Of a stretch of 64,000 nt of DNA, positions 34,797 through 43,593 are shown piece by piece; position 1 is the first letter of the stretch; each line of letters opens with the position of its first letter. The notes below the pieces were generated by a model. The model saw only the letters and a list, made by a program, of their open reading frames with translations. It had not been told where the DNA came from and did no database searches. This DNA comes from Bacteroidota bacterium (GTDB taxonomy: Bacteria; Bacteroidota; Bacteroidia; Cytophagales; Cyclobacteriaceae): assembly GCA_018267135.1 (NCBI GenBank), contig JAFDZA010000002.1, positions 124,001 to 188,000 of the forward strand. Reading direction: 5' to 3'. The position numbers and the translations under genes are program-made.

Positions 34797-34909
34797 TTTA
34801 CAAATGTTTTTACAAGAAATTCAATAATCATTTCTCTGTTGCGTAAACGCAACAAACCAATACTTGGCGAAGTGTTGAGTGTGTTTAGTATTTGAGAAAT
34901 GTCTGCCAT
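34797..34909 (-). pseudogene. Truncated N-terminus of a lost third gene of the AbiE operon
   Basis: An ATG at 34909 sits two bases after the AbiEii stop and begins about 37 well-formed codons (MADISQILNTLNTSPSIGLL, then RLRNREMIIEFLVKTFVNKQ). After that the sequence runs into the boundary repeat and the frame becomes repeat-derived. By eye the start resembles the N-terminus of DUF3375 proteins (JetA of Wadjet systems), which begin with a similar LLRxRN-x4-I-x-FL pattern; this is a weak, short match. The reading is that an operon partner has been amputated at the repeat. Confidence 0.5.
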
Positions 34910-34911
34910 TC

Positions 34912-35976
34912 TTATTTGTTCAGTTCATAAATCTTATACCAATAGAAAAATGCTTCGGGATTGGATTTTTTCAATTTGTTCAACTTATTGTTTAGTGGCT
35001 CACCAATCTGCCAAGCCTTTAATTGAAGCGGGTTTCCAAATTTGTCAATCGTTTTTGCGTTGTGTTGTATCAATGCAGAAAGGTAAGCTACTTTTGAAGC
35101 GTGGGCTATTGCTTTTTCAATGTGGTAGCTTTCAGAAAAAATAAAACTGCCGACACGTTGAATCCCGTTTTGTAATTCTTCAAAATTGCCTTTGCCGTCT
35201 GCACCTCTCGTTACAATGCAAAGAGCGGTTTCGTAAATATCTTGCATCACATCGCTTTCAGAAATTTTTTTTGAATTGCGATATGCAATTTCAGTTTTGG
35301 CAAAACGATAAAACGTAGTTTTAATGGTTTCTAAATCATTCACGGCATCAAACAAATTCCCGATGTCGTAAAGTTGTTTGATGATTTCCATACCCATACT
35401 GTCGTCTTTTTTGAAGTACGGTATGCCTGTGGTGTTGGGTGCAAAAGCCGTGAGTTTGTCGCCCAAAATATCTTCCAAACTCGGCACGTTTACGTTGAGC
35501 GGTTTACCCGATTGCGGAACAAAATCAGAGTTGATTGGCAAGGAAATTAAGTTGGTGTAATTCACTTGCTCAAAAAGAATATCCAACAAAACGTATTCTT
35601 CATCTTTGTTGGTTTTGTGCAAAGGCGTGTAAAAAAACTTGTAATGTTCTTTTTTGATTTTTGAATTAGTGCTGCGGTGTTGCAATTCCCATTTCAAAAA
35701 ACCTTGTTCTTTTACGATTGTATCTAAAATACTTTCCAAATTTTTGATTTCATTCGGCAGAATAATATCAATATCTATGGACAAACGCTTTGTAGAATTG
35801 AAATGAAGCATCAATGCCGTACCGCCTTTGAAAACAAAAGGTAGATTTTGTTTTGCCAAACCTTCCAACAACAATAACGCACGGATAACTTTCTCTGCAA
35901 GAATTTTATCTGCATTGCGATATTGTTTTGATACTTGGTTAAGCCACTCGGCTGATATTTCTTTTCGGTTTATCAT
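34912..35976 (-). CDS. AbiEii/AbiGii nucleotidyltransferase toxin
   Basis: A 354-residue nucleotidyltransferase of the type IV toxin family. The catalytic pattern is FVFKGGTALMLHF (GGT at 51-53) followed by RLSIDIDIIL with D68 and D70. DKLTAFAPNTTG further on is the conserved C-terminal block. AbiEii-type toxins transfer nucleotides to tRNA and stop growth during phage infection. The gene lies 24 bases after the AbiEi-like gene, in the standard antitoxin-toxin order. Base composition is AT-rich, and repeats flank the pair. Confidence 0.9.
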   Translation of the reverse strand: MINRKEISAEWLNQVSKQYRNADKILAEKVIRALLLLEGLAKQNLPFVFKGGTALMLHFNSTKRLSIDIDIILPNEIKNLESILDTIVKEQGFLKWELQHRSTNSKIKKEHYKFFYTPLHKTNKDEEYVLLDILFEQVNYTNLISLPINSDFVPQSGKPLNVNVPSLEDILGDKLTAFAPNTTGIPYFKKDDSMGMEIIKQLYDIGNLFDAVNDLETIKTTFYRFAKTEIAYRNSKKISESDVMQDIYETALCIVTRGADGKGNFEELQNGIQRVGSFIFSESYHIEKAIAHASKVAYLSALIQHNAKTIDKFGNPLQLKAWQIGEPLNNKLNKLKKSNPEAFFYWYKIYELNK

Positions 35977-36000
35977 ATTCTATATTTTGGCATCAATTAT

Positions 36001-36714
36001 TCAATGCTGCCATAAATTTGAAATTGTTTTTACAAATTTGGTTAACTCTTCTTTCTTTCTTCGTCTGTCAGCATAGCGAAGCATTTTACTTTGGTTGATG
36101 GTGTATTTAGCAAATGCTTCTTTGAAAATTGTCCGCATTTCAGCACCTTGTTGAGCCGAAAAAATCACATCATCGCAAAAAATGTCCACTAACATTTTTT
36201 CAATGGTCGTGGTTTCAACATTATTCACGTTTTGTGTTGGTGCTTCGGAAACCAAAGATTTTACAATAAAAATTTCTTTTCCGTTTACGATGTATTTTTC
36301 TAAAATATCAGTTGTCGGCTCAACAAAAACCGATTTTTTGATTTCTCTCAAAAAATAGAAAACAGAATTGGTTGTTTCTTTGTCTGTTTCTACCAACAAA
36401 AAAAATCGGTTGGGTTGATGTTGCATAAATTCGTTTAGTAGAGAAGTGTGCCACACGCACAAATTAGCGAATGGGAATTCTGCTTTCAGTTTTTTGAAAA
36501 TTTTTTTTGTTGCTGATGAAATTTCGGGAACATAATTTCTGCCTTCGCCCAATGTAAATTTTCCTCTGCCGATGCGTTGCAAAACGCCCGATTGCACCAA
36601 CGTGTGAATACGCCAATTTACGGTTGTCAGTTTGATGTCTTTTTCGGTCTGCTCGTAAAAGGCAACAATGTCCTGTGTTTCAAAAAAAGCTTTGCTTTTG
36701 AAATGACGTTTCAT
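36001..36714 (-). CDS. AbiEi-like antitoxin / DUF6577-type regulator
   Basis: A 237-residue protein. Residues 1-60 form a winged-helix domain (TQDIVAFYEQTEKDIKLTTVNWRIHTLVQSGVLQRIGRGKFTLG), and the rest has the AbiEi fold with CVWHTSLLNEFMQHQPNRF and ETTTIEKMLVDIFCDDV. AbiEi proteins repress their own promoter and block the cognate nucleotidyltransferase toxin. It is directly upstream of the AbiEii gene. Its length and N-terminal wHTH fit; the family number is from memory. Confidence 0.82.
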   Translation of the reverse strand: MKRHFKSKAFFETQDIVAFYEQTEKDIKLTTVNWRIHTLVQSGVLQRIGRGKFTLGEGRNYVPEISSATKKIFKKLKAEFPFANLCVWHTSLLNEFMQHQPNRFFLLVETDKETTNSVFYFLREIKKSVFVEPTTDILEKYIVNGKEIFIVKSLVSEAPTQNVNNVETTTIEKMLVDIFCDDVIFSAQQGAEMRTIFKEAFAKYTINQSKMLRYADRRRKKEELTKFVKTISNLWQH

Positions 36715-36879
36715 TTTGTCGGTATGTAATTTGTCTGTTATGATGACTTTCTAAGTTTTTGGCAAAGATACAAAAAGAACTATGAAACGGCAGCAATGTT
36801 AATAAATTGCCGAAAATTAGCATTATTGGGTGGCGGTTGGGCTTCGGTTCGGTTGGGCAAAATTAAATGTGGTGTTTTG

Positions 36880-36996
36880 GGTTGGCTTGTGCGGTGGCAA
36901 ACACCTCTTTAAATTTTGCGAAGCGTTGGCATTTTGTCTTTTTCTGCTTGTCCGTTAGTGTTTGCACGGTCGTCCTTTTGCATTACCGCCAACGGC
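36880..36996. repeat. Cassette-boundary repeat right of the AbiE pair
   Basis: GTTGGCTTG (36882-36890), GGTGGC, CTCTTT, TTTTGC and GCGTTGGC (36923-36930) occur in the same order and strand as in 34744-34788. CCGCCAACGGC (36986-36996) is the complement of GCGTTGGC-type ends and echoes CCGCCAAACGC at 34668. The stretch 36715-37008 has no coding frame of interest and is G/T-rich on this strand (GGTTGGGC repeats near 36834-36860). Confidence 0.55.
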
Positions 36997-37008
36997 TGCA
37001 TATACGAA

Positions 37009-38676
37009 CTACCCCTTCACCGGCTCGCGGTGCCCCACCCACGTAAACCGTTTCGTTACATATTCTGGATTGGTAAAAGAGGCATTGCCGGCCGGGTTGC
37101 CGCCCGTTACATGAAAATCGCTGAAGGCGGCATTTTGATTCATGTAAATTCCACCTACCAAATTGAAAGAAACAGGAGTGGTGGCCAACGCCATTTCATC
37201 GGCAATTTTTTCGCGCACGTGGGCATCGGTGGTGTAGGCGGCACATGATATGGCTCCATGCTTCATGGCCATTTCTTGCGCCAGCGCAATGGATTCGTTT
37301 GTATTTTTGGTTTTGATCAGTAACGCAATCGGGCCAAACAGTTCCTTGCTGAAGATTTCTTTTTTGTTAGAATCAATTTCAACTACCAGTGGGGTGGCGG
37401 TACGCGCATTTTTGAATTGCGGATTTTCAAATGTACGCGATTTCAGAATTATTTTTCCCGGAAGTGTTTCGGATTCAGTTACACGCTTGCTTGTCTTTTT
37501 ATTTTGAATGGCGCCTAGCACAAATGGGCCGGCCTTGGGGTTATCCACTAAGCTGTTGATTTGGGCTGCCAATTTTTGGGCAAACTCATCGAACGAAATT
37601 TTCCCTGCGGGTGAATTAATCCCATCCGCAGGAATGTAGAAATTTTGTGGAGCCGTACACATTTGTCCGCTGTACAAATTCACCGAGAAGGCCAGGTTGG
37701 CAGCGGCTTTGTCAGCATCCTCTACCGAATCTAAAATAACGGAGTTCACTCCCGTTTTTTCCGTGAACACAGTTTTACCGGGCAGTGCTTCAAGGTAAGA
37801 ACCAAAGACCGAGTTGCCGGTGTAGTCAATCAGTTTTACTTCAGGATTTTCAGCCAATTCTTTCGTGATCATTTTATCAAAAGTATCAACCGCAAGTTGA
37901 CAAATGGTTGGATCGAGATGATTTTCTTCCAGCACGTTTTGAATTTCAGCAACGAAGATCGCAATGGGTAAGATTGCGCCCGGATGAGGTTTTACAATTA
38001 CCGGATTTCCGGTTATCAGGCTTCCGTATATTCCCGTTACCGAATTCCACGTGGGGAATGTAGAGCAGCCAATTACCAGCGAAATTCCTTTGGGCACCGC
38101 ATGCCACTCTTTATTTAATTGTATGTTGAATTTACCCATGGGCTTATCCCACATGGCTTTCTCCGGAAAACGATTTAATTCCTCATAGCCGGCTGCAATG
38201 GCTTCGAGTGCGCGGTCGGCTGCGTGAGGCCCGCTGGCCTGAAAGGCCATCATGTAGCCTTGGCCGGTGGTGTGCATTGTGGCGTAGGCAATTTCAAAAA
38301 AACGTTTTTTTACCCGGTCTAACGACTCCAGCAAAATGCCGGCACGATCTTGTACGTTTACTTTTCGCCACAAGTGAAATGCTTTCTTTGAATTATCAAT
38401 GAGCGTATTTACTGAAAAAAGTGGATATGAAATGTTGAGTGCTTCCTGTGTGTAGGGTGATTCTTCCTGTCCACCCCAAGCAGATGCACCTGGTTGCTTC
38501 AGCTCTTCAAATTTTTTGCCGAGTTGGTTTTTAAATTTTACCTGCCCATCGGCATCGGCCGTTTCGCCATAGACGTCCGGAGCCGGGTGCTCCGGATAGG
38601 CGGCATAAAAGGTGCGAGCGTGCAATGCCTCGATGGCTTTGTTGAGAACGGTTTGGTGTTTTGTAAATAAACTCAT
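37009..38676 (-). CDS. paaN: Phenylacetic acid degradation protein PaaN (aldehyde dehydrogenase)
   Basis: A 555-residue aldehyde-dehydrogenase-fold protein that begins MSLFTKHQTVLNKAIEALH, a start I recognise as PaaN. NAD-binding and catalytic regions are visible: GCSTFPTWNSVTGIYGSL, VIVKPHPGAILP, LIDYTGNSVFGSYLEAL and the nucleophile in SGQMCTAPQNFY. PaaN acts in the CoA-bound phenylacetate pathway, oxidising the ring-opened aldehyde. No other paa gene is in the window, so this is a lone copy. It ends right at the accessory-region repeat, so 37.0 kb is probably the junction back to core sequence. Confidence 0.88.
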   Translation of the reverse strand: MSLFTKHQTVLNKAIEALHARTFYAAYPEHPAPDVYGETADADGQVKFKNQLGKKFEELKQPGASAWGGQEESPYTQEALNISYPLFSVNTLIDNSKKAFHLWRKVNVQDRAGILLESLDRVKKRFFEIAYATMHTTGQGYMMAFQASGPHAADRALEAIAAGYEELNRFPEKAMWDKPMGKFNIQLNKEWHAVPKGISLVIGCSTFPTWNSVTGIYGSLITGNPVIVKPHPGAILPIAIFVAEIQNVLEENHLDPTICQLAVDTFDKMITKELAENPEVKLIDYTGNSVFGSYLEALPGKTVFTEKTGVNSVILDSVEDADKAAANLAFSVNLYSGQMCTAPQNFYIPADGINSPAGKISFDEFAQKLAAQINSLVDNPKAGPFVLGAIQNKKTSKRVTESETLPGKIILKSRTFENPQFKNARTATPLVVEIDSNKKEIFSKELFGPIALLIKTKNTNESIALAQEMAMKHGAISCAAYTTDAHVREKIADEMALATTPVSFNLVGGIYMNQNAAFSDFHVTGGNPAGNASFTNPEYVTKRFTWVGHREPVKG

Positions 38677-38821
38677 GATTTCTTACTTTGATTTATTGTA
38701 TAAGTGTGTACCAGCCTTAAAACCTTCAACAAAATCTTTCCATTCAAAAATCAATTCAATAATGAACAGGGTAAGCATTTCTAAAAAATATTTTTTAGAT
38801 CTTGTTTGTTGATTTTCAGAA

Positions 38822-39490
38822 TTACTTTTTTATCGAACCAAAAACTTTTTTTAATAAACTAGTAGTTTGTGCCGCAGGGTTAGCCCGGATGTTTTTTTCT
38901 TCTTCCGCAATTTTCATAAATAATCCTTTAATAGCTAAATCTGTAGTGTAAGAAACTAAGTCAGGGTTTACTTTTTTCACAAACGGAATCTTGTCGTATT
39001 CGTTTGCCAATTGACTGTAATATTTAGTGGCGTTCACTTTGTCGAGCGAGGTTTTGATAATCGGCTGGAATTGGGTTTTCAGTTGTGCGGTAGTTGTCTT
39101 TTGTAAATACTGAGTGGCCGCATCGGGCTGGCCTTGCAAAATGGAGGTGGCATCGGTGATGGTTATTTTTTTGATGGCGTCTAAAAATATGGGTAGGGAT
39201 TGTTTAGCGGCTCCTTCGGCACCCCGATTGAGCGTCATAATAAAATTGTCAACGTCTTTGCTCATGCCAATATCGCGCAATTTTTTTTCCATTTTTTGTG
39301 CATCGGGCGGAAACGGAATTTTGATCTTTGGATTTTTAAAATAGCCATCTACTTTAGAAAGCGAATCGGCCGCTTTACTGATACCCTTATTCAATGCTTC
39401 TTTTAAACCGTTGGCAATATCCGTTGTATTTAATTGTGCTTGTGTGGTGAAGCCTATAAAAATGAAAAAGATGAAAATAATTTGTTTCAT
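38822..39490 (-). CDS. DUF4197 exported protein (paralogue 1)
   Basis: The ATG at 39490 gives 222 residues with a signal peptide (MKQIIFIFFIFIGFTTQAQ). The mature part is the all-helical DUF4197 domain: GLKEALNKGISKAADSLSK, the invariant DGYFKNPKIKIPFPPDAQK, LNRGAEGAAK and ATQYLQKTTTAQL. The function of DUF4197 is unknown. A close paralogue lies at 48801-49511; more than half of the residues are the same by eye. Confidence 0.9.
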   Translation of the reverse strand: MKQIIFIFFIFIGFTTQAQLNTTDIANGLKEALNKGISKAADSLSKVDGYFKNPKIKIPFPPDAQKMEKKLRDIGMSKDVDNFIMTLNRGAEGAAKQSLPIFLDAIKKITITDATSILQGQPDAATQYLQKTTTAQLKTQFQPIIKTSLDKVNATKYYSQLANEYDKIPFVKKVNPDLVSYTTDLAIKGLFMKIAEEEKNIRANPAAQTTSLLKKVFGSIKK

Positions 39491-39581
39491 TCGGATTATT
39501 TTGAACAAATTTAAAAAAACCTTTTAACGCGCGAAGTAACTGTTTTTTGTAATCCGGAAACACCTCATAACTGATTTGAAT

Positions 39582-40031
39582 ATGAAAAAATTCCTGCTCC
39601 AATTGTTAATAACTATTATCTGGGTTTCTGCCTTTGCGCAGCAAACAAGCGACAAAGAAGAAATTTTAAAAGTAGCACATCAATTTTTTGAAGCTTTAGA
39701 AAAACAAGATACCGTTGTGTTTAATAAAATTCTGGTAAAAAATTCTTTCAACTGTATCGTGATAGATGGAAAAGATTCAACCCGTATATTCAATCGCCCG
39801 AGTCGAAATTTTAATTTAAAACCGGAAAATATTGTAAAAGAAAGGATGCGTGAAAAAGAAATTAAAGTTGAAATTCATAAAAGGATCGCCACCGTTTGGG
39901 CTCCGTATGATCTTTGGGTAAACGATAAATTTTCACACTGTGGTGTTGATGTGTTTATTATGTTGAAGGGAAACAAAGGATGGAAGATCGGAACCATTTC
40001 TTTTTCGATCGAAAAAGAAGGATGCCACTAA
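39582..40031 (+). CDS. Exported NTF2/SnoaL-like protein
   Basis: The ATG at 39582 gives 149 residues with a signal peptide (MKKFLLQLLITIIWVSAFAQ). The mature part has the NTF2-like layout: an N-terminal helix (EEILKVAHQFFEALEKQDTVVFNKIL), then strands ending in ATVWAPYDLWVNDKFSHCGVD and GNKGWKIGTISFSIEKEGCH. Such cone-shaped folds bind small ligands or lost enzyme substrates. Nothing more specific can be said. A bidirectional terminator follows. Confidence 0.75.
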   Translation: MKKFLLQLLITIIWVSAFAQQTSDKEEILKVAHQFFEALEKQDTVVFNKILVKNSFNCIVIDGKDSTRIFNRPSRNFNLKPENIVKERMREKEIKVEIHKRIATVWAPYDLWVNDKFSHCGVDVFIMLKGNKGWKIGTISFSIEKEGCH

Positions 40032-40075
40032 TCCTAAAAGATTTAAGATTCCTTTCCGGCATTTCGGTTCAATAA

Positions 40076-40107
40076 AAAAGCCTTGAGTTTTTTGGCTCAA
40101 GGCTTTT
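40076..40107. terminator. Bidirectional intrinsic terminator
   Basis: Twelve-base perfect stem AAAAGCCTTGAG / CTCAAGGCTTTT with an eight-base loop. A-rich on one side and T-rich on the other, it can serve both convergent genes (NTF2-like and tricorn protease). Confidence 0.85.
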
Positions 40108-40112
40108 AGCAT

Positions 40113-43100
40113 TTACTTCTTCACTCTTACCGGGTAAGGAGGCCGCTGTGGTTCTGTTGGCGGATTTTTCTCCAGTTCTTTTAAGGCCACCTCAATGGCT
40201 TTTTGTAGCTGCGGATCTTTTCCGTTAATGACATCGGCTGGGGTTTGCTCTACTTCAATATCCGGTGCCACGCCTTCGTTTTCTACCACAAAGCCATCCT
40301 TTGTCCAGATGCCTACATTGGGGGCTGTGATGGAAGCTCCATCTATAAATTCGGGGTAGCCCAGAACGCCCACTAAACCGCCCCACGTTCTTTTGCCTAC
40401 CAAGGTTCCCACTTTAAATTTTCTGAACATCCAGGGCAACATATCGCCCCCCGATCCGGCCGTTTCATCAATGATCATCACTTTAGGGCCTTGAATGGAG
40501 GCGCTCGGAGATTTTAAATCTTTGCCGTAGCGCATGTTCCAATGGGCTTGATAAGGACGTTGAAGAATGTCTATATAATAGTCGGCCAGTTGGCCGCCTC
40601 CATTAAAGCGTTCGTCCACAATAATTGCTTGGCGGTTGGCTTGCGGAAAGAAATATCTTTTAAAATAGGTGTGGCCTGCTTCGGCCGTATTGGGCACATA
40701 GACATAGGCCACCTGCCCTTTGGTAGCTTCGGTCACTTTTTTAAGATTACCCTCTACCCAATCGCGGTTGCGTAAGGCACTTTCATTTTCAATAGGAACT
40801 ACTTTTGCTACACGCGAGCCGGTGTAATTAGCGTTCGACCCAAGAGTGATCTCCACAATTTTTCCGGCCGTGGCCTCAAAATATTTATAAATATTTTCTG
40901 AAGAAGAAAGATCTTTTCCATTCACCGCCAGAAGATAGTCGCCTGCCTTGGCATTTACACCCGGCTCGGTAAGCGGTGAGCGCAAAGAGGGATTCCAATT
41001 CAGGCCGCCATAAATTTTCTTGAGTTGATAGCGCCCGTTTGCCATTTTAAAATCAGCGCCTAGCAATCCACCTTTCACCGTTGGAGGATTGTTTAGTTTT
41101 TCGCCTGCACCGCTCAGGCGATGATGCCCCACGGCCAGTTCACTTCCCATCCATTGCATCACTAAATTCAAATCACTGCGACAAGAAAGATGAGACAGAA
41201 ATGGTTCGTATTTCTTTTTGATGGCCGGCCAGTCTGCCCCGTGCATGCCCGGGTCGTAAAAATAATCGCGGTTAATACGCCACGCCTCATCAAAAGTTTG
41301 TGCCCATTCAGGTACCGGGTCAATCTTCACTTCAATGGCATTTACATTCAGCGGAGCTTCCCCTTTTTCACCCGCATTGCTGATATACCAGGATTGGTCG
41401 GCCACATAAATCATTTTCTTTTTGTTTACAGCGAGCGAATAAGAATCCATCGAAGTCACTTCGCTATCCTTCCTTTTCTTCAGGTTGTATTTGTGCAGCA
41501 TGCCGGCCCCGGAGTTAGCAGAATAACTAATATAGAGCAGGTCGCCATCTTTGGTAATACCCAGCCCTCTATAGTTTCCGGCTTTTAGAGGAACATCTAT
41601 CATTCGGCTTTCCATTCCCTCAAAATCAATTTTCAATGCTTCCTCTTTCTTTACATCTTCTTTTTTGTCTTTGCTCTTGTCATCCTTTTTAAGCTCTTCC
41701 TTTTTTTCCTCTTTAGTGATTTCTTCATCATTCTCTTTTGCCAATGGCGAGATCGTTTCTTTTTGCAGCGTTGCGAGATAAATGGAACGGGTGGCTTGCA
41801 TATCCTGATTGGACTGATCGAACCAGTTTACCACCGGGCCGGCATCGGTTGAGGCGAAGAAGGCCACAAATTTTCCGTTCGGGTCAAACTGGGGCTCGGT
41901 GGCATCGCTCAGACCATCGGTAATTGAAAAAGATTTGCCCTGCTCCACCGAATACAAATACACTCTTTGGAAATTAGTGTCTGTAATTTTGGTGTAAGCA
42001 ATCCATTTGGAATCGGATGACCAATCGCCAAACTGCTCGCGGAAAGCACCGGGCACATACAATTCATCCGAATCAATTTTTTTGATGGCGGAAGAAGCTA
42101 TATCTAACACGTAAAGATTTCTGCCGTTATCAACAAAGCAAATCTTTTTGCTGTCGGGCGACCACTTAATAAAAGCGTAAAAGCCCGTACCGTTTAATTT
42201 GAATTTGCGTTCGTCCCCTTTTCCATCCTGAGGTTTAATATGCAGTTCATATTCACCGGAGACATCGGAAAAATAAGCGATTGATTTGCCATCGGGCGAC
42301 CAGGCCGGATATTGTTCGTGCACGTTGGGTGTTTCCGTAAGATTGCGCGGGTCGCCTTTTTCGGCCGGTACGGTTACAATCTCTCCGCGAAAATCAAATA
42401 CCGCCCGCGATCCGGAGGGAGAAACATCCCCGTACCGAATGTAGTCACCACCTTTTACATACCGTGGCCGCAACTCCTGCAAATCGGCAGCAATGCCCAC
42501 TGTCATTTTTTTCTCGGACGAAGAAGCCAGATCATAAACATGCAGATACCCCGATTGATCAAAGATCAATTGGTTCGCACCTGCCGTCATGTTGATGACA
42601 GGAAAATCTTTGAAATCGGTAAGTTGTTTTACTTCTTTTGAATTGACATCGTAGGAAAACAAATTAAATTCGCCATCGCGGTCGCTGCGGAAAAAGATTT
42701 TGTCGCCCACCCATTGTGGCCCCGTGTCGTTACAGCCACCTTGCGGCTGAGGAATTTTAGCCACGGATTTATCGCTAAAAGAAAAAATCCAAATCGTAGA
42801 AATAGTTCCGCCCCGGTAATGTTTCCACTCCCGGAAGGCATCTTGTAGTGGCGTGTAAGCCATACGGGCAGCATCTGGCGAATATGTAGCATAGGCTGCG
42901 TTTGGAATTTCTAATTGTGTAGGATAACCACCCGTAACAGGTACTGTAAATAGTTGTTGATACCGGTTGGTAAATACGGCCCGCTGCGAAGCAAACAGAA
43001 TATTTTTTCCATCAGGTGTAAACCCGCGAACTATGTCTTGCCCCGGGTGATAGGTAAGGCGTGTGGGCACTCCACCCTCGGTGGGCACAATAAATACATC

Positions 43101-43361
43101 GGTGTTGCCGTCATACTGCGCATTGAAGGCAATCCATTTTCCATCCGGAGAAAAAAACGGGTTTGATTCCACCCCTTCATCTACGGTAAGCCTTCGGGGC
43201 TGTGTGCCATCTGTGTTGGCCACCCAAAGATCTTCGGCATAAACAAAAGCAATGTGATGGGCACTAATGGCGGCTTGCCCCAACATGCGGGTATCTTTCG
43301 GATCAATAGCCGAAGCGGCAACAGATGCCAACACCCAAAAGAGAAGTCCAATTTTTTTCAT
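40113..43361 (-). CDS. Tricorn-type S41 family protease
   Basis: About 1082 residues. A signal peptide (MKKIGLLFWVLASVAASA) precedes a long WD40/PD40-like propeller region with repeats such as SPDGKWIAFNAQYDGNTDVF and WSPDGKSIAYFSDVSGEYEL. A Lys/Glu-rich linker (about residues 540-580) precedes a second propeller part. Next come a PDZ domain (near LRSPLTEPGVNAKAGDYLLAVNG) and the S41 core, with the nucleophile in IIDETAGSGGDMLPWMFR. Tricorn proteases degrade peptides released by other proteases; this one acts in the periplasm or at the surface. Two in-frame ATGs (43367, 43361) are possible. Monocistronic with a strong terminator. Confidence 0.93.
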   Translation of the reverse strand: MKKIGLLFWVLASVAASAIDPKDTRMLGQAAISAHHIAFVYAEDLWVANTDGTQPRRLTVDEGVESNPFFSPDGKWIAFNAQYDGNTDVFIVPTEGGVPTRLTYHPGQDIVRGFTPDGKNILFASQRAVFTNRYQQLFTVPVTGGYPTQLEIPNAAYATYSPDAARMAYTPLQDAFREWKHYRGGTISTIWIFSFSDKSVAKIPQPQGGCNDTGPQWVGDKIFFRSDRDGEFNLFSYDVNSKEVKQLTDFKDFPVINMTAGANQLIFDQSGYLHVYDLASSSEKKMTVGIAADLQELRPRYVKGGDYIRYGDVSPSGSRAVFDFRGEIVTVPAEKGDPRNLTETPNVHEQYPAWSPDGKSIAYFSDVSGEYELHIKPQDGKGDERKFKLNGTGFYAFIKWSPDSKKICFVDNGRNLYVLDIASSAIKKIDSDELYVPGAFREQFGDWSSDSKWIAYTKITDTNFQRVYLYSVEQGKSFSITDGLSDATEPQFDPNGKFVAFFASTDAGPVVNWFDQSNQDMQATRSIYLATLQKETISPLAKENDEEITKEEKKEELKKDDKSKDKKEDVKKEEALKIDFEGMESRMIDVPLKAGNYRGLGITKDGDLLYISYSANSGAGMLHKYNLKKRKDSEVTSMDSYSLAVNKKKMIYVADQSWYISNAGEKGEAPLNVNAIEVKIDPVPEWAQTFDEAWRINRDYFYDPGMHGADWPAIKKKYEPFLSHLSCRSDLNLVMQWMGSELAVGHHRLSGAGEKLNNPPTVKGGLLGADFKMANGRYQLKKIYGGLNWNPSLRSPLTEPGVNAKAGDYLLAVNGKDLSSSENIYKYFEATAGKIVEITLGSNANYTGSRVAKVVPIENESALRNRDWVEGNLKKVTEATKGQVAYVYVPNTAEAGHTYFKRYFFPQANRQAIIVDERFNGGGQLADYYIDILQRPYQAHWNMRYGKDLKSPSASIQGPKVMIIDETAGSGGDMLPWMFRKFKVGTLVGKRTWGGLVGVLGYPEFIDGASITAPNVGIWTKDGFVVENEGVAPDIEVEQTPADVINGKDPQLQKAIEVALKELEKNPPTEPQRPPYPVRVKK

Positions 43362-43536
43362 ATTCATTTTAATATAGAAAGAGAAAGTTATGAAACGTTT
43401 TGCTAAGAAACGGAATTACCGATAGAAAGATTTGTAAACTACTTTCTGAATTATTTTTTAGAACTGATTTTAATCTTTTTTAAAATAGACAGACTCGTTT
43501 GGCATTTTATCGTACGAACCTTGTTTAAAAATTTCA

Positions 43537-43567
43537 TTGTGTATTCTTTATGGAAAAGGTATCTTGT
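43537..43567 (+). promoter_or_regulatory. Candidate promoter for the isomerase-GH3 unit
   Basis: TTG at 43537-43539, a 20-base spacer, and TATCTTGT at 43560-43567, one step from TAnnTTTG. It lies 26 bases before the ATG of the isomerase gene. The match is incomplete. Confidence 0.33.
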
Positions 43568-43593
43568 TTGCAGAACATAAAACCATTACCCGT

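Noticed and set aside
30770..37000. Spacers as classical integron attC sites
   Set aside because: They are palindromic and recur, but the RYYYAAC/GTTRRRY core pair was not found in the right places and no tyrosine integrase is present.
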